From Gracilimonas sp. (GTDB taxonomy: Bacteria; Bacteroidota; Rhodothermia; Balneolales; Balneolaceae), in assembly GCF_017641085.1 (NCBI RefSeq), contig NZ_JAEPPI010000002.1, positions 124,001 to 188,000 on the forward strand: a stretch of DNA of 64,000 nucleotides. The letters run 5' to 3'. The first letter of the stretch is position 1; the number at the start of each line of letters is the position of its first letter. The notes beneath the pieces are model-generated. The model was given only the letters and a program-made list of their open reading frames with translations. It had not been told where the DNA came from and did not search any database. Positions 52,238 to 59,813 of this stretch are shown piece after piece. A program made the translations under genes and the position numbers.

Positions 52238-53164
52238 TCAGTTCAGAGCCTGAAACCGTTGTTCCAGAATTTCAAAGTAGGCTTCTTTTTTTTCGTCGCT
52301 TAAAAAACTGATTTTAATTAGCCTTTCCCATTCCTGGCGTGCATCCCAAAGATCTTTTTTAATAGTTGTGAGCACTTTATTATTCAACTCCATTCGTTCT
52401 TCTCCAAAATACTTGAAAAAAATAGCCTGAGTGAAGTTGGACTTCTTCCCCTTCAGTGGAAGTGCCATCTCTTCCACGGGGTTTGACATTACGATCGTTG
52501 TATTTAAAAGGTCATAAGCCGGAGAAAGCTCTGTTTTTTGATCTCTGTATATAAAGGAGAAGTTTTTTAAGTGCATGTCTTCGTTTCCGCATAAGAAACA
52601 AAACAAAGTCCTTCGAAATAGCCTCATTTTCTCCACCATGGGAAAAGTACAGTACTTATCAATTAGTGAAATTACTTTCTCCATCGAGTAATTGTATTTT
52701 GTTTCCCGGCTCATTCCTGCTACCTGAGCAAAATCTTCAACATGAACTTTACCTGCTTGCCCGAATCTGTCGAACCGCTTAATGAAGTAAAGCAGCGACT
52801 GGTCTTTCGCATAGATCAATCCATGTAATGGCACTTCAATACCTGCTGCCTTAGCCATTTTCATCGTTACATCTTCATTTTCAGGAACTTCATCATAGTC
52901 TGATAACTGAGGCTTCAGTATGTAACTTCCCTGCCTGTCCACAATTTTAAACGATTCGTTCTTAATACTTAATTGTGCACTTAGTTTGGGCTGTACTCCG
53001 GCTATCGACATTTTCGTCATTCTCTTTTGGGCTTCCTGAACCTGCTCCTTTCGGTCAAAAGGCAAAGGTTTTAACTCCTTTAGTGCAGGGTTGAGCTTAT
53101 TAAGACCGGTTTTACTGTACCGTCCCGAGGCGATTCTCTCGTAGGTTATCGGACATCGATTCAT
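52238..53164 (-). CDS. hipT: HipT-like serine/threonine kinase toxin (HipA C-terminal and N-subdomain-2 part)
   Basis: Kinase toxin of a split HipA system, 308 aa. The start (ATGA overlap with hipS) has a perfect AAGGAGGT 7 bases upstream. The phosphate-binding loop is MSIAGVQPKLSA around residues 52-63. E. coli O127 HipT has a Ser-Ile-Ser pair here, whereas this protein has Ser53-Ile54-Ala55. The ATP-site Lys is likely in SYILKPQ (Lys84). The catalytic motif is GNEDMHLKNFSF with Asp196 and Asn201, and the metal-binding Asp is in AYDLLNT (Asp218). Full-length HipA is about 440 aa; the missing first subdomain is the separate hipS product. In E. coli O127 HipT targets tryptophanyl-tRNA synthetase; the target here is unknown. 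Confidence 0.88.
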   Translation of the reverse strand: MNRCPITYERIASGRYSKTGLNKLNPALKELKPLPFDRKEQVQEAQKRMTKMSIAGVQPKLSAQLSIKNESFKIVDRQGSYILKPQLSDYDEVPENEDVTMKMAKAAGIEVPLHGLIYAKDQSLLYFIKRFDRFGQAGKVHVEDFAQVAGMSRETKYNYSMEKVISLIDKYCTFPMVEKMRLFRRTLFCFLCGNEDMHLKNFSFIYRDQKTELSPAYDLLNTTIVMSNPVEEMALPLKGKKSNFTQAIFFKYFGEERMELNNKVLTTIKKDLWDARQEWERLIKISFLSDEKKEAYFEILEQRFQALN

Positions 53165-53475
53165 GCTTTAACCTCCTTAACAGTTACTGCCCCAACGGTA
53201 TCCTCACCTACCGCCATCAATTGTGCAAACCGATCGTTTCTGTCAATTTTTTTACTTCTTAAAAGAGCCTCCAGGTTTACGCCTTCCGGAAGCAGTCCCT
53301 CAAAAAAAGGCGGGAAGTGTTCAAATTTAAACTCTTTGTCTTCAACAGGCATCGTTACTGATATAGCTTTCCCTTTGTATGAATCATCGTAAATGAATCG
53401 ATATTTTTGGTTTAGCTCATCCTCAATTAGCAAACCGGCTTCATTATTATGCATATAAACCTTAGCCTTTCTCAT
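53161..53475 (-). CDS. hipS: HipS-like antitoxin (HipA N-subdomain-1)
   Basis: A 104-aa protein equal to the first subdomain of HipA: AKVYMHNNEAGLLIEDE, FPPFFEGLLPEGVNLEALLR, KIDRNDRFAQLMAVGEDTVG and GAVTVKEV. In the E. coli O127 HipBST system this small protein, not HipB, neutralises the kinase. It overlaps the hipB stop by 14 bp and the hipT start by 4 bp, so the three genes form a tight operon. It has its own stop codon and a perfect AAGGAGGT upstream of its start, which argues against a simple frameshift in hipA. Confidence 0.87.
   Translation of the reverse strand: MRKAKVYMHNNEAGLLIEDELNQKYRFIYDDSYKGKAISVTMPVEDKEFKFEHFPPFFEGLLPEGVNLEALLRSKKIDRNDRFAQLMAVGEDTVGAVTVKEVKA
53171..53178 (-). 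promoter_or_regulatory. Perfect ribosome binding site for hipT
   Basis: AAGGAGGT on the minus strand, inside the last codons of hipS and 6-7 bases before the hipT ATG. It confirms that hipT is translated from its own start. Confidence 0.85.
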
Positions 53476-53698
53476 TTGACACCTCCTTCACACAGTATTC
53501 CATCAACGGACTCTCTAATTTTATATGAATATTGAGTACGCTGCATACTTTTTGAAAGCTCTCAAATTGAACTGTTTCTTTGCCATGCTCGATATCGAAT
53601 ACTACCGTCTTACCTACACCTGCTAAATCAGCTAATTGTACTTGTGTTAAATTACTCTGTTTTCTATGACAGCGAATAAGTTTTGCAAAATAATTCAT
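53462..53698 (-). CDS. hipB: HipB-like XRE-family repressor
   Basis: Small helix-turn-helix protein, 78 aa from the ATG at 53698. The frame extends 22 residues further upstream (to 53764), but that extension would lie across an operator repeat and is not family-like, whereas MNYFAKLIRCHRKQSNLTQVQ is. The HTH is at about residues 15-45 (LTQVQLADLAGVGKTVVFDI, then EHGKETVQFESFQKVCSVL). It should bind the array of palindromes just upstream and autoregulate the operon, with HipS and HipT modulating binding. It is the first gene of the set and overlaps hipS by 14 bp. Confidence 0.9.
   Translation of the reverse strand: MNYFAKLIRCHRKQSNLTQVQLADLAGVGKTVVFDIEHGKETVQFESFQKVCSVLNIHIKLESPLMEYCVKEVSNEKG
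53481..53488 (-). promoter_or_regulatory. Perfect ribosome binding site for hipS
   Basis: AAGGAGGT on the minus strand, 5 bases from the hipS ATG and inside the 3' end of hipB. Fixes the start of hipS. Confidence 0.85.
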
Positions 53699-53709
53699 AA
53701 TAATTTTAT

Positions 53710-53727
53710 TTACCGTTATAGCAGTTA
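53710..53727. promoter_or_regulatory. HipB operator-like repeat 1
   Basis: TTACCGTTATAGCAGTTA, an imperfect palindrome 11 bp upstream of the hipB start. Matches the shared pattern TTAC-N-G-C/T-TT-N3-CAGTAA seen at three other sites. Confidence 0.6.
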
Positions 53728-53780
53728 TTAATCTTATTATACAACTCGAACATCCTAAAAACAATGCAAAATAAAAATAA

Positions 53781-53798
53781 TTACCGCTTAAACAGTAA
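53781..53798. promoter_or_regulatory. HipB operator-like repeat 2
   Basis: TTACCGCTTAAACAGTAA. Directly followed, at a 20-bp period, by repeat 3, so bound dimers would lie on the same face of the helix. Confidence 0.65.
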
Positions 53799-53800
53799 TT

Positions 53801-53818
53801 TTACAACTTGAACAGCAA
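53801..53818. promoter_or_regulatory. HipB operator-like repeat 3
   Basis: TTACAACTTGAACAGCAA, in tandem with repeat 2 at a 20-bp spacing. A still weaker relative (ACAACTCGAACA) occurs at 53741-53752. Confidence 0.55.
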
Positions 53819-53851
53819 TTTGCCCTGAACAATCCCTTAAAAAAGACTTTA

Positions 53852-53869
53852 TCACTGCTAAAGCAGTAA
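53852..53869. promoter_or_regulatory. HipB operator-like repeat 4
   Basis: TCACTGCTAAAGCAGTAA; on the minus strand TTACTGCTTTAGCAGTGA. It contains the best palindromic core, ACTGCT-AA-AGCAGT (53854-53867), which may be the highest-affinity site. Confidence 0.65.
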
Positions 53870-54023
53870 ATAATTGCATGCTAAAAGTGAGCAAATAGTA
53901 AACTCTTCAACACTCATGCAATGTGTTTGCCCGTTTTTTCTACAGAATGGCAGTCATTCCCCATTATCAAAATGGTTATCTTTTGTGTATGATTAATCCA
54001 AAGCTCCAAATCAATTATCTAGC

Positions 54024-55613
54024 GTGATCATCAGTAGTAGTAACAACCAGGTTGCCCCCATCAAACGCATCGCCGCCATCGACATTGGCACCAACTCCTT
54101 CCACGCCATTATAGTTGATGTTTACTCCGACGGCAGCTTCCGAACGCTCGACAAACTCAAGGAAATGGTTCAGCTTGCCAAAGGCGGAATGGGCAAACGC
54201 CTTTCGGATGGAGCTTTCAAGCGCGGGCTAACCGCTCTCCGAAACATCAAGCGACTGGCTGACAGCTACGAGTGTGAAGAAATTCTGGCCTACGCAACCA
54301 GTGCCATTCGGGAAGCAGAAAACGGCGGAGAGTTCATTCAAAAAAGCATTGATGATATTGGTATTAAAATGAATGCCATTCCCGGCCGTGTTGAAGCCGA
54401 GCTGATTGGGCTGGCGGTCCGACATGGAGTGAAGCTCACAGAAGAACCGGTCCTGATGGCTGATGTGGGTGGCGGTAGCGTGGAGTTTCTGATCGGAAAT
54501 GAAAAGGAATTCTTTTTCACGGCCAGTAAGAAAATCGGGGTTTCCCGGATGACAGAAATCTTCAAACCCGCCGACCCTATTACCGATGAAGACATTAAAA
54601 AGCTGGAAGCCCACTATGAAGAACAACTCCGGGATGTGGCCCAGGCATTTGCCCAGCACCGTACGGATACCATTATCGGATCATCGGGTACCATGGAAAA
54701 CATTGCGCAGATGATTGCCGCCCGCAAGGATAAGTCCATCGATGTTACGCTGAACGAGATGGAGTTTTCGGCTGAAGAATTCAAAAAGTTCTATGACTGG
54801 TTTATCACACTCTCCAAAAAAGAACGAAAAAACGTAGCCGGACTCGATACCAAGCGGGTAGGCTTTATCAATACCGGGGTGGTGTTGCTGGACTTTCTGA
54901 TCCGGAAGTTTGGCATTAAAACGGTGAAAATTTCTTCCCAGGCGCTGCGCGAAGGGATTGTAATCCGCTACCTGAAGAAAGACATGATTGGGTTACAGTG
55001 GTCAGGCGCTTTTGCAGATCCGAGGCGACGCAGTGTGTTTGAACTGCTTAGAAAAACTAACTGGCATGAAGCGCATTCCCGCCATGTAGCCAATATGGCA
55101 CTCACTATTTTTGATGCGCTGGAAGATGAACTTGACCTCAGTTTGAACGATCGTGAACTGCTGGAATATGCCAGCTATCTCCATGACATCGGATACTATA
55201 TTTCTCACTCCAAGCACCACAAACACGCTCTATACATCATCCGCCATTCTGATTTGAAGGGTTTTAAGGAAGACGAGATTGAGATCATTGCCAATGTGGC
55301 CCGATACCACCGACGTTCAACCCCCAAAAAACGACATGGTGAGTACTGGAAAATGCCACCGTCTATTCGAAAGCGAATCAAAAAGCTATCAGGCATTCTT
55401 CGGGTGGCAGATGGGCTGGACCGAAGTCACTACCAGAATGTGAAAGACCTGCAGGTTTATTCTGAAAAGGATCAGATCAAGCTGAATATCCGTACCGAGG
55501 GAGAGCCTTACCTGGAGATTTGGGGAGCAGAACGTAAATCTGACTTGCTTAAAGAAGTGACAGGGAAGAAGATCAATATTGAGCGGGTGATTGAACCGGC
55601 CTATATCGGTTAA
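54024..55613 (+). CDS. Ppx/GppA-family phosphatase with C-terminal HD domain
   Basis: Exopolyphosphatase / guanosine pentaphosphate phosphohydrolase family protein, 529 aa. It opens with GTG at 54024. The N-terminal ASKHA fold carries IAAIDIGTNSFHAIIVDVYS (residues 16-35), YATSAIREAENGGEF, the Glu-containing PGRVEAELIGLAV, and the second phosphate loop VLMADVGGGSVEFLIG (about residues 146-160). The C-terminal HD phosphohydrolase-like part contains HSRHVANMALTIFDAL and the metal-binding His387-Asp388 in LHDIGYYISHSKHH. This arrangement matches polyphosphate or (p)ppGpp-linked enzymes of about 500 aa. It is a single gene divergent from hipB. Confidence 0.92.
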   Translation: MIISSSNNQVAPIKRIAAIDIGTNSFHAIIVDVYSDGSFRTLDKLKEMVQLAKGGMGKRLSDGAFKRGLTALRNIKRLADSYECEEILAYATSAIREAENGGEFIQKSIDDIGIKMNAIPGRVEAELIGLAVRHGVKLTEEPVLMADVGGGSVEFLIGNEKEFFFTASKKIGVSRMTEIFKPADPITDEDIKKLEAHYEEQLRDVAQAFAQHRTDTIIGSSGTMENIAQMIAARKDKSIDVTLNEMEFSAEEFKKFYDWFITLSKKERKNVAGLDTKRVGFINTGVVLLDFLIRKFGIKTVKISSQALREGIVIRYLKKDMIGLQWSGAFADPRRRSVFELLRKTNWHEAHSRHVANMALTIFDALEDELDLSLNDRELLEYASYLHDIGYYISHSKHHKHALYIIRHSDLKGFKEDEIEIIANVARYHRRSTPKKRHGEYWKMPPSIRKRIKKLSGILRVADGLDRSHYQNVKDLQVYSEKDQIKLNIRTEGEPYLEIWGAERKSDLLKEVTGKKINIERVIEPAYIG

Positions 55614-55614
55614 T

Positions 55615-55644
55615 AAAAAAAGCTCCAACGCTGAACGTCGGAGC
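55615..55644 (-). terminator. Intrinsic terminator on the minus strand after the M28 peptidase gene
   Basis: Stem GCTCCGACG / CGTTGGAGC (9 bp with one G-U pair on the minus-strand RNA) with a 5-base loop, followed by seven T on the minus strand. It would end transcripts of the M28 peptidase unit, about 125 bp after its stop, and lies directly behind the plus-strand phosphatase stop. Confidence 0.7.
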
Positions 55645-55661
55645 GATATCAAGTTTCTAAT

Positions 55662-55698
55662 AAACCGTAGGTCGGACAGGCTGTCCGACCTACGGTTT
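55662..55698. repeat. Near-perfect 37-bp palindrome (REP-like)
   Basis: Arms of 18 bp (55662-55679 and 55681-55698) with a single central base. The core is GTAGGTCGGACAG / CTGTCCGACCTAC. The plus strand continues with TT, making a possible terminator for the upstream phosphatase gene. Such long GTAGGTCGGACAG palindromes are typical of dispersed extragenic repeats. Confidence 0.8.
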
Positions 55699-55768
55699 TT
55701 GAGACATCATCCCAATGGAAAACTGCACAAGCGGACGCTTGCGCTATTTTCTTATTATTCACAATGAC

Positions 55769-57142
55769 TTAGTCACCGAAAGAGCCGGCAGGACCCGGAA
55801 ATACAACCGGACTTTCAAAGCCGTCTTCTGATACGCTGGCTACCCCAAAGTAGTAATTATCGATAACTACATTCTCCAGCGTGTGCTCGGTTTTATCTGC
55901 GGGTACGAACACGCTTTTTTGCCATTGGTTGGCATCGGTGAGTCGCCAGTAAATTTTATATCCGGCCAGCTGAGGGTTTTGCTCAGGGTCCAATGCTTTC
56001 CATTTAAGGGTGGTACTTGGGCGAACGGCTCCCTCAATTTCTACTTCTGCCGGTGGACTTGGCGCCCAGCTCATCGCTGCCATAACCACGGCATTCAGGC
56101 CGGTTAGTTTGGCTGCGAAATCAAATTCCACTTCGTCCAGTACATCGCCATATTCTACACCATCTTCGGTGCGTAAATCCTGGTGCTGGCGGTTGTAATC
56201 TTCATTGGTTTCCATGATTCGTACTCCCGGAAAGCCGGCTTCATTGAACGGGCGGTGATGTCCTCCACGCCCAAAACGATCAAGCCGATAAATCATCATT
56301 ACATCTAAATTACGGATGTACAAATCGGCCATTTTATCTACATAACGGGCCAGATTTCGTGACGGTGAATCCACTTCTCCCCCGGTATAACGGCGAATGG
56401 TTGCCTCCCGCTCCGTTTCCACATAGCGGGTTCCTTCAGAAAAAACCCGGGCGGTGGTATTATCAATAACCTGGTTAATACCCTGGATGTTTCCAATCAT
56501 ATCGTTGTTTAAAACACCCTTAATATCCCAGCCTTTTTCTTTGGCATGAGCCGCGAGAATCTGACCTCCAAACAAGCCCTGTTCTTCTCCGGAAAGGGCC
56601 GCGTACATGACAGATCCTTCAAACTCATAGTTCGTCAAAACCCGGGCAGACTCCAGCACCCCGGCCACTCCGGAAGCATTATCATTGGCACCGGGAGATT
56701 CTGACTCACCATCCAGCGCATCGGATACACGGGAATCAATATCACCGCTCATCACCACAAATCGGTTAGGATCAGCAGTGCCACGCTGAATGGCTATCAC
56801 GTTAACAACATTGGTAGGCTCCGGGATACGACGCGTTCCCTCAATAACATCACTCACATAAAAAACTTCGAGGCAACCTCCGCAATTTTCGGAGATCCGT
56901 TCGAATTCAGCCTTAATCCAGCGCCGGGCCGCACCAATGCCGCGGGTATCTGAGGTTGTGTCGGAAAGGGTGTGTCGGGTTCCAAAACTAACCAGTTTCG
57001 TGATATCGGCTTCAATCCGGTCGGCAGATGGAGCCGCTCCGATTTCCCTGAGCACTTCCATTTCGGGTGTTTGGGCGTGGGCGAATCCTGAAAAAGCAAT
57101 AATAAAAAGAAGAGAAAGAGCAGTAGCTTTAAATGGTTTCAT
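55769..57142 (-). CDS. Secreted M28-family aminopeptidase with C-terminal fibronectin-III-like domain
   Basis: Exported zinc peptidase. The ATG at 57142 opens a signal peptide (KPFKATALSLLFIIAFSGFA) and leaves a clean 4-bp gap to the upstream gene; the frame also reaches 57169, which would overlap it. The M28 core shows VVMSGDIDSR, PGANDNASGVAGVLESARVL, ALSGEEQGLFGGQIL and GVLNNDMIGNIQG. One oddity is Asp in GDIDSR where many relatives have His (GHxDS); other ligands (Asp in GANDNASG, Glu-Glu in SGEEQG) are intact. After about residue 355 a fibronectin-III-like region follows (TTLKWKALDPEQNPQLAGYK to DNYYFGVASVSEDGFES). Confidence 0.88.
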   Translation of the reverse strand: MKPFKATALSLLFIIAFSGFAHAQTPEMEVLREIGAAPSADRIEADITKLVSFGTRHTLSDTTSDTRGIGAARRWIKAEFERISENCGGCLEVFYVSDVIEGTRRIPEPTNVVNVIAIQRGTADPNRFVVMSGDIDSRVSDALDGESESPGANDNASGVAGVLESARVLTNYEFEGSVMYAALSGEEQGLFGGQILAAHAKEKGWDIKGVLNNDMIGNIQGINQVIDNTTARVFSEGTRYVETEREATIRRYTGGEVDSPSRNLARYVDKMADLYIRNLDVMMIYRLDRFGRGGHHRPFNEAGFPGVRIMETNEDYNRQHQDLRTEDGVEYGDVLDEVEFDFAAKLTGLNAVVMAAMSWAPSPPAEVEIEGAVRPSTTLKWKALDPEQNPQLAGYKIYWRLTDANQWQKSVFVPADKTEHTLENVVIDNYYFGVASVSEDGFESPVVFPGPAGSFGD

Positions 57143-57146
57143 AAAT

Positions 57147-57614
57147 TTAATTTTTGTTGAGGTTATCATGCGAACGCTTTAAATCGTCCGGAGTTTTTTC
57201 GTCCTGATTTAAATATTCTTTCAGGTTTTTCTGGAACTTAGCCTGAGCCTTTAGTCCGGCACGGTGGCCGAAAAAAGCCCCCGATCCACAGGCTACAATC
57301 ACTGTAAACATAAAAGTAAGCCTGGAGTCTCCCAGTCCGGCATCATAAATCTGAACCCATACCAACGGAGCCACAGCAACCAAAAGAGCGAAAACATAAG
57401 GGGCGGGATTCGGTCCCTGTAAACGCCTCATAAATCGGCGGCCTGAGAGAAAGACTAAATTCATATAAACCAGCCCAAAGCCTAAAAGTACAAGCAGGCC
57501 TACATAGGTAGGATTACTGATCATGCTTAAAAACTCAGAAGAGATGAGCGTGAAGGCAGCTGAAATCATTAAAATGCCGGAAGCGTAAAAAATAAACCGT
57601 GGTAAATTATCCAA
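57147..57614 (-). CDS. Small membrane protein of unknown function
   Basis: A 155-aa protein with four hydrophobic helices: FIFYASGILMISAAFTLIS, YVGLLVLLGFGLVYMNLVFL, PYVFALLVAVAPLVWVQIY and LTFMFTVIVACGSGAFFGH. A charged cytoplasmic tail follows (QAKFQKNLKEYLNQDEKTPD). No recognised family. It lies 4 bp upstream of the M28 peptidase gene and is probably co-transcribed with it; the connection may be only positional. Confidence 0.65.
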   Translation of the reverse strand: MDNLPRFIFYASGILMISAAFTLISSEFLSMISNPTYVGLLVLLGFGLVYMNLVFLSGRRFMRRLQGPNPAPYVFALLVAVAPLVWVQIYDAGLGDSRLTFMFTVIVACGSGAFFGHRAGLKAQAKFQKNLKEYLNQDEKTPDDLKRSHDNLNKN

Positions 57615-57728
57615 AACGTTTTGCAGTGGTTGAATTGGGGTTTTTGAGATAAGCTGAAATTCCTAAAAACGCACCCCAAATTCCAATGCTAACATATCTT
57701 TTAACGCCTGAATTACCAGAAGGTAAAA

Positions 57729-59054
57729 CTACTTGGCAGTCAACCAATTTTCAGGATTCAAATTCTCGTTACCACGGCGTACGAGGAAAAAGATAACTTC
57801 ACCTAATTCAGACTGACTGGTCCCAGACAAGCCCAGTTGCTGCCCGCGCTCAAGAATAGACCCCACTTCCACATCGATGCGGCTTAAGTTTCCGTATGCG
57901 GTGTAATAAGAACCGTGCTTCACAAACACCACGTCCCCATAACCGGGTAAGGGCTGGATGCGGAATACATACCCATCAGATACAGACTTTACCGGTGAGG
58001 CGGCATCAGCTACAATATCAATACCGGGGTGTTCGGTAACAGTTCCATAAAGCGGGTTCCGTACACGGCCGAATTTCTTGGCTACCGTCTTGCTGTTTAC
58101 CGGCCACGGAAGATCTCCTTTGGCCTGAGCAAAGGAATTTTCATAGGTCAGCAAAACTTCATCGCTAACAAAGTTTTCACGCACTATCGGGCGGGAGTAT
58201 TTCTCTACTTCATCGGCCCGGCGGGCAGCATCTGCAATATTTCGAGCCTCTTCCAGCCGTCGTAAACGTTCGTTCTCAGCTTCCCTTAGGTCTTCTTCTT
58301 CAGCAATCAGGTTGGTGAACGTGCTTTCCAAGTTCTCTTTTTCCTGCCGGGTTTTGCGAAGTTCCTCAAGCCAGGTGCTTCGTTCCTGTTTAATTTTCTC
58401 TACCGTCTGCTGCTGCTGCTGGCGCTGATCACCCAACTCCTCTTTCTCTTCGCGAATTTCACTGATTACCTGCTGGTTCTTTTTGTAACTGTCCTGCAAA
58501 TCATCTTTTACCTGGTCCAGCTCCTTCTTGTTTTTTCTGATTAGCCCGGCCTGCTTGGTCTTCTGCTCCTCAAATCGCTGCAGGTAATTCGACCGCACCA
58601 CCATTTGGTTAATGGATTCTGACGTCAGTAGCAGCTCCAGGTTTCCTGCCCTACCGTTTTTGTAGGCATACAAAATGATCTGCTTGTAATTATCGATCAG
58701 CTGTTCCAGCTCTTGTTCTCTAAGCTCGATCTCTTTTTCGGTCAGCTCAATTTCAGCTTCAATCTGACTTTGTTCTTGCTGCAGGCTTTGGATTTTATCA
58801 TCCTGAAGGGCTATCAGGTTGTTCAATGACTGAAATTGCTCAAAAGACTTATCAAATCGTTCTTCAGCCTGGCTAACCCGCTGCTGATAGTTCCTGATAC
58901 GGGCCTCCAGCACGTTAATCTCGGCTCGGGTGTTTTCCTGACGCTTCAGCAGCTCCTCTCTTTTCTCCTGATACGTTTGAGCGAAAGACTCAGCACCCAT
59001 CAGCAGGGCCAAAATCAGAATTCCAATAATGCGGATGCAGCTTTTCGCTTTCAT
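57729..59054 (-). CDS. EnvC-like murein hydrolase activator (coiled coil plus degenerate LytM domain)
   Basis: Periplasmic protein of 441 aa with a signal peptide (IIGILILALLMGAESFA) and a coiled coil at about residues 25-270 (EEQKTKQAGLIRKNKKELDQ). A C-terminal M23/LytM domain spans about residues 330-440. The first metal motif HPGIDIVADA survives, but the second reads HGSYYTAYGNL where active LytM enzymes have Y-x-H-L: the catalytic His is replaced. This pattern is that of EnvC, which activates amidases at the division site rather than cutting glycan peptides itself. Last gene of a TPR-DUF4292-EnvC array, overlapping the DUF4292 gene by 4 bp. Confidence 0.87.
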   Translation of the reverse strand: MKAKSCIRIIGILILALLMGAESFAQTYQEKREELLKRQENTRAEINVLEARIRNYQQRVSQAEERFDKSFEQFQSLNNLIALQDDKIQSLQQEQSQIEAEIELTEKEIELREQELEQLIDNYKQIILYAYKNGRAGNLELLLTSESINQMVVRSNYLQRFEEQKTKQAGLIRKNKKELDQVKDDLQDSYKKNQQVISEIREEKEELGDQRQQQQQTVEKIKQERSTWLEELRKTRQEKENLESTFTNLIAEEEDLREAENERLRRLEEARNIADAARRADEVEKYSRPIVRENFVSDEVLLTYENSFAQAKGDLPWPVNSKTVAKKFGRVRNPLYGTVTEHPGIDIVADAASPVKSVSDGYVFRIQPLPGYGDVVFVKHGSYYTAYGNLSRIDVEVGSILERGQQLGLSGTSQSELGEVIFFLVRRGNENLNPENWLTAK

Positions 59055-59812
59055 ATCCTTTGAATGTTAATGTCGTTAGGAATATCGATTTCCAGATTTA
59101 GTTTACCCGGATTTACTTCGAGGCTTCTCACCAAAAACACGACCCGTGAATCTCCGTCTGCGCTAAAGATCGTTATTTTTCTTGGTAAAGTGAATCCATT
59201 CAACTCGCCGTAGCTTTCATAAATAATTCGGGAATAAGGAGCCAGTCCTCTCCGGGTTTGATCTACCTGCTGAACCCAGCCTTTTTCCTTATTCACAAAA
59301 ACCCGGGCTCCGTTTTTTAACCTCAGCTGATAGGAATTATTGCTTTCCCAAACAGACTGCACATCCCCCGCATACACTTTAAAATTCAGCAGATCCAGGA
59401 TGTTAATGGAAGCGAGTTCATTCAGGGTGGTCATTCGCCCATCATAGATAGAAATCTTTTGAGCGATTTTGTCGAGCTTATTATAGATCAGTATAGAATC
59501 GCTGTCCACCAGCATCTGCCCGCCTTCAATCCCGATCCGGTTTTGAAACGTCAGTAAACTCAGCTCCCGATTGGCTTCAAAATCGATGGTCACCCGATCG
59601 CTGTTCCCCGGCTCACTCACCAAAGCCCTTCCCTTGCCTTTTATGGCATCCAGTTCGGTTGCATAGTTTGGTATTTGGGATACCACTTCTTCTTTGGGGA
59701 TTTCAACACGGGTAAAATCCCCTTCGGTAACCGTTCGGGTTGAAGTACACGAGCTTATGATAAACCCAAGGCCCATGACTGCTATAAGTGAAAGACGGGA
59801 TCTAAACTTCAC
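59051..59812 (-). CDS. DUF4292-type lipoprotein
   Basis: A 253-aa lipoprotein (lipobox FIISSC after LIAVMGLGFI). The rest is beta-rich: IKGKGRALVSEPGNSDRVTI, LSLLTFQNRIGIEGGQMLVD, DSILIYNKLDKIAQKISIYD. This LolA/LolB-like layout, with its position between a TPR protein and an EnvC-like protein, fits the DUF4292 family of Bacteroidota. It may carry lipid or act in outer-membrane assembly; the function has not been established. It starts 1 bp after the TPR gene and overlaps the EnvC gene by 4 bp. Confidence 0.8.
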   Translation of the reverse strand: MKFRSRLSLIAVMGLGFIISSCTSTRTVTEGDFTRVEIPKEEVVSQIPNYATELDAIKGKGRALVSEPGNSDRVTIDFEANRELSLLTFQNRIGIEGGQMLVDSDSILIYNKLDKIAQKISIYDGRMTTLNELASINILDLLNFKVYAGDVQSVWESNNSYQLRLKNGARVFVNKEKGWVQQVDQTRRGLAPYSRIIYESYGELNGFTLPRKITIFSADGDSRVVFLVRSLEVNPGKLNLEIDIPNDINIQRI

Positions 59813-59813
59813 G

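Larger units (their letters stand above)
53699..54023. other. Intergenic region between hipB and the Ppx/GppA gene
   Basis: A 325-bp AT-rich divergent promoter region. The hipB-proximal half holds four operator-like repeats (listed separately). The distal half (53880-54023) should carry the promoter of the phosphatase gene; no clear hairpin or ORF was found there. Confidence 0.6.

Noticed and set aside
53161-53475. hipS and hipT as a single hipA broken by a frameshift
   Set aside because: Each has its own stop, start and perfect ribosome site, joined by an ATGA overlap, and the order matches the known HipBST type.
53699-53764. HipB start at 53764, giving a 100-aa protein
   Set aside because: The extra 22 residues do not resemble XRE proteins and would be encoded across an operator-like palindrome; the ATG at 53698 fits the family.
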